NCBI GenBank assembly: GCA_001399705.1 | Contig: LJCR01000165.1 | Coordinates: 1 to 5,913, forward strand | DNA from: Kouleothrix aurantiaca | GTDB taxonomy: Bacteria; Chloroflexota; Chloroflexia; Chloroflexales; Roseiflexaceae | Reading direction: 5' to 3' | DNA length: 5,913 nucleotides | Shown: positions 4,881 through 5,913 of the stretch, one piece after another | How the letters are laid out: each line of letters begins with the position of its first letter | Numbering within the stretch: the first letter of the stretch is position 1 | Made by a program: the position numbers and the translations under genes | The notes under the pieces: generated by a model | Told to the model about the DNA's origin: nothing | Databases searched by the model: none | What the model saw: only the letters and a program-made list of their open reading frames with translations

Positions 4881-4929
4881 AACCGAGAACGACGAAACCA
4901 CTTGTATGCGCGGCTCGCCATTCTCGGTT
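4881..4929. repeat. inverted copies of AACCGAGAA / TTCTCGGTT
   Basis: AACCGAGAA (4881-4889) and TTCTCGGTT (4921-4929) are perfect 9-bp inverted repeats 31 bases apart, in the divergent spacer between the cupin and HAD genes. They are copies of the word also found at 1041-1051 and 5823-5833. The left arm is just upstream of the leftward -10, in the region of its missing -35. Confidence 0.5.
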
Positions 4930-4972
4930 CTTGCTTCCCAGTTCCGCAGTTTTGCAGTTCTGCGGTTCCGCA
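4927..4972 (+). repeat. degenerate 8-bp tandem array GTTCYGCR
   Basis: Four adjoining octamers are GTTCCGCA (4941-4948), GTTTTGCA (4949-4956), GTTCTGCG (4957-4964) and GTTCCGCA (4965-4972). A related GTTCTTGC (4927-4934) precedes them. CCGCAG (4944-4949) and CTGCGG (4960-4965) can also pair. The array lies 55 bases upstream of the HAD start codon. It looks like slippage-generated repeat; no function is evident. Confidence 0.6.
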
Positions 4973-5027
4973 CGCTCAGAAGCGAAACTGCGCGAGTGGC
5001 GAACGTTAGAAGAAGAGAGGAATTCCT

Positions 5028-5729
5028 ATGTCGCGTTTTGCGATGATCGCGTTCGACGCCGACGATACGCTCTGGCACAACGAGCGCCTGTATGTTGCCG
5101 CCCAGGCGACCTTCCGCGACTTGCTGGCGCACTACCACAGCCCGGAGTGGATCGATGAGCGGCTGTTCCAGACCGAGATGCGCAATCTTCAGCATTTCGG
5201 CTATGGCATCAAAGCCTTTGCGCTCTCGATGATCGAGACGGCGGTGGAGCTGACCGAGGGGCGCATTGGCGGGAACGACATTCAAACACTCATTGATGCG
5301 GCGCGCACCATGCTCACCGCCGACGTCGAGCTGCTCGACGGGGTGCCTGAAACACTGGACGTGCTAGCCGGCAGCTACGAGCTGATGGTGATCACCAAGG
5401 GCGATCTGCGCGACCAGGAGGTGAAGATCGAGCGCTCGGGGCTGGCGCGCTATTTCCGCCATGTCGAGATCGTGAGCGACAAGCACCGCGCCAACTACGA
5501 GACACTGCTGCGCCGCCACGCAATCGCGCCCGAGCAGTTTCTGATGGTCGGCAACTCGCTGCGCTCGGATATCCTGCCGGTGCTGGAGCTGGGCGCGCAC
5601 GCGGTCTACATCCCCCATCACCTGACCTGGGCGCACGAGGCCGGCACTGCCCCCGAGGCGCACCCCGGCTACTACGAGCTGGCACACATGGGCGAGCTTC
5701 CGGCCCTGCTTGCGCGGCTGGAAGGGTAG
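5028..5729 (+). CDS. HAD-superfamily hydrolase (phosphatase-like)
   Basis: All four HAD motifs are present in this 233-residue protein. Motif I is FDADDTLWHN at 9-18, with nucleophile Asp10 and acid/base Asp12. Motif II is VITKGD at 121-126 with Thr123. Motif III is Lys152 in SDKHRANYE. Motif IV is MVGNSLRSD at 173-181 with Asp181. The stretch 17-105 between motifs I and II is a helical cap, as in subfamily I (C1 cap) phosphatases of the YjjG/phosphoglycolate phosphatase/haloacid dehalogenase type. It should hydrolyse a small phosphorylated metabolite with Mg2+ in the cytoplasm; the substrate cannot be assigned. GAGAGG (5015-5020), seven bases before the ATG, supports the start. A possible rightward promoter, TGtTATGCT (4846-4854), would overlap the cupin leader, but it is weak. 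The unit ends at the strong terminator at 5747. Confidence 0.92.
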   Translation: MSRFAMIAFDADDTLWHNERLYVAAQATFRDLLAHYHSPEWIDERLFQTEMRNLQHFGYGIKAFALSMIETAVELTEGRIGGNDIQTLIDAARTMLTADVELLDGVPETLDVLAGSYELMVITKGDLRDQEVKIERSGLARYFRHVEIVSDKHRANYETLLRRHAIAPEQFLMVGNSLRSDILPVLELGAHAVYIPHHLTWAHEAGTAPEAHPGYYELAHMGELPALLARLEG

Positions 5730-5746
5730 CAGGAGCGCAGCTAACC

Positions 5747-5810
5747 GAGCCACAAAGCGCACAGAGAACACAGTACTCAGTGTTCTCTGTGCGCTCTGTG
5801 GCTCAATTTT
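5747..5810 (+). terminator. intrinsic terminator of the HAD gene built from an intergenic repeat
   Basis: Arms 5747-5771 and 5780-5804 pair at 24 of 25 positions around an eight-base loop (AGTACTCA). The right arm runs directly into AATTTT (5805-5810). It starts 17 bases after the HAD stop. The arms consist of GAGCCACA / CTCTGTGG words shared with 2583-2642 and 2714-2744, so the terminator appears to derive from a genome repeat family. No A-run precedes the left arm, so it should act mainly rightward. Confidence 0.8.
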
Positions 5811-5822
5811 CCCGCTTCTGGG

Positions 5823-5845
5823 TTCTCGGTTCTTTTGGAAAGAAC
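5823..5845. repeat. dispersed word TTCTCGGTTCT plus palindrome upstream of the last promoter
   Basis: TTCTCGGTTCT (5823-5833) is a copy of the dispersed intergenic word. Overlapping it, GTTCTTT (5829-5835), TGG and AAAGAAC (5839-5845) form a perfect 7-bp dyad about 20 bases upstream of the -10 at 5866. The position suits a regulator binding at or just upstream of the -35 region. Confidence 0.4.
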
Positions 5846-5862
5846 GTGCCTCCTCCCCAGCG

Positions 5863-5871
5863 TGATACAAT
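5863..5871 (+). promoter_or_regulatory. extended -10 promoter of the right-edge gene
   Basis: TGaTACAAT (5863-5871) is an extended -10 with one mismatch to TATAAT. The -35 position 17 bases upstream (AACGTG, 5843-5848) is poor. Initiation near 5878 would leave a 28-nt leader holding the ribosome binding site AAGGAG (5894-5899). Confidence 0.55.
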
Positions 5872-5905
5872 ACGCCCATCTCGCCGCAGATAGAAGGAGC
5901 ACCCC

Positions 5906-5913
5906 GTGACGAT
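5906..5913 (+). CDS. start of a gene cut by the window edge
   Basis: AAGGAG (5894-5899) is followed six bases later by GTGACGAT, read as Met-Thr and then an incomplete codon. Together with the promoter at 5863-5871 this supports a rightward gene starting at GTG 5906. Nothing can be said about its product. Confidence 0.6.

Overview
The window looks like a chromosomal segment of a high-GC, free-living bacterium, most likely a filamentous member of the Chloroflexota (Roseiflexus/Kouleothrix-like). This is an inference from the style of the glutamate dehydrogenase, the strong G/C bias at third codon positions, and short intergenic repeat words (GAGCCACAG / CTCTGTGG, AACCGAGAA / TTCTCGGTT, TAGTGCG) that I associate with such genomes. 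No search was run. I see no tRNA, rRNA, CRISPR array, transposase or phage gene.

Layout. 1-162 (-) is the N-terminal part of a small membrane protein cut by the window edge. Next comes a divergent promoter region, then a GNAT acetyltransferase (381-1028, +). After a 260-nt spacer with an inverted repeat over a candidate promoter and a foldable leader lies glutamate dehydrogenase (1289-2554, +). A 231-nt repeat-bearing spacer leads to a probable two-gene operon: a YraN-family protein (2786-3160, +) and an aminoglycoside-phosphotransferase-fold kinase (3171-4130, +), 10 nt apart. A symmetrical bidirectional terminator (4135-4196) separates that operon from a convergent RmlC-like cupin (4255-4815, -). 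A divergent spacer with short tandem repeats precedes a HAD-family hydrolase (5028-5729, +), which ends in a long repeat-derived terminator hairpin. A last promoter, ribosome binding site and GTG codon (5906) open a gene that runs off the end.

The genes do not form one obvious pathway. They look like ordinary metabolic and housekeeping genes in short transcription units: nitrogen metabolism (GDH), nuclease-fold DNA-associated function (YraN), small-molecule transferases/kinases/phosphatases, and a sugar-nucleotide epimerase-like cupin. I found no convincing new defence, mobile or biosynthetic system.

The most interesting signals are non-coding. Four of the five best candidate promoters share an extended -10 pattern (TGnTANNNT), while the fifth instead has a perfect TTGACA. 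The gdhA leader can fold into a long hairpin whose loop displays the ATG of a 19-codon ORF that ends inside the gdhA Shine-Dalgarno sequence. A family of intergenic repeats supplies the terminator stems. Promoters, folds and operators are read by eye and remain unmeasured.
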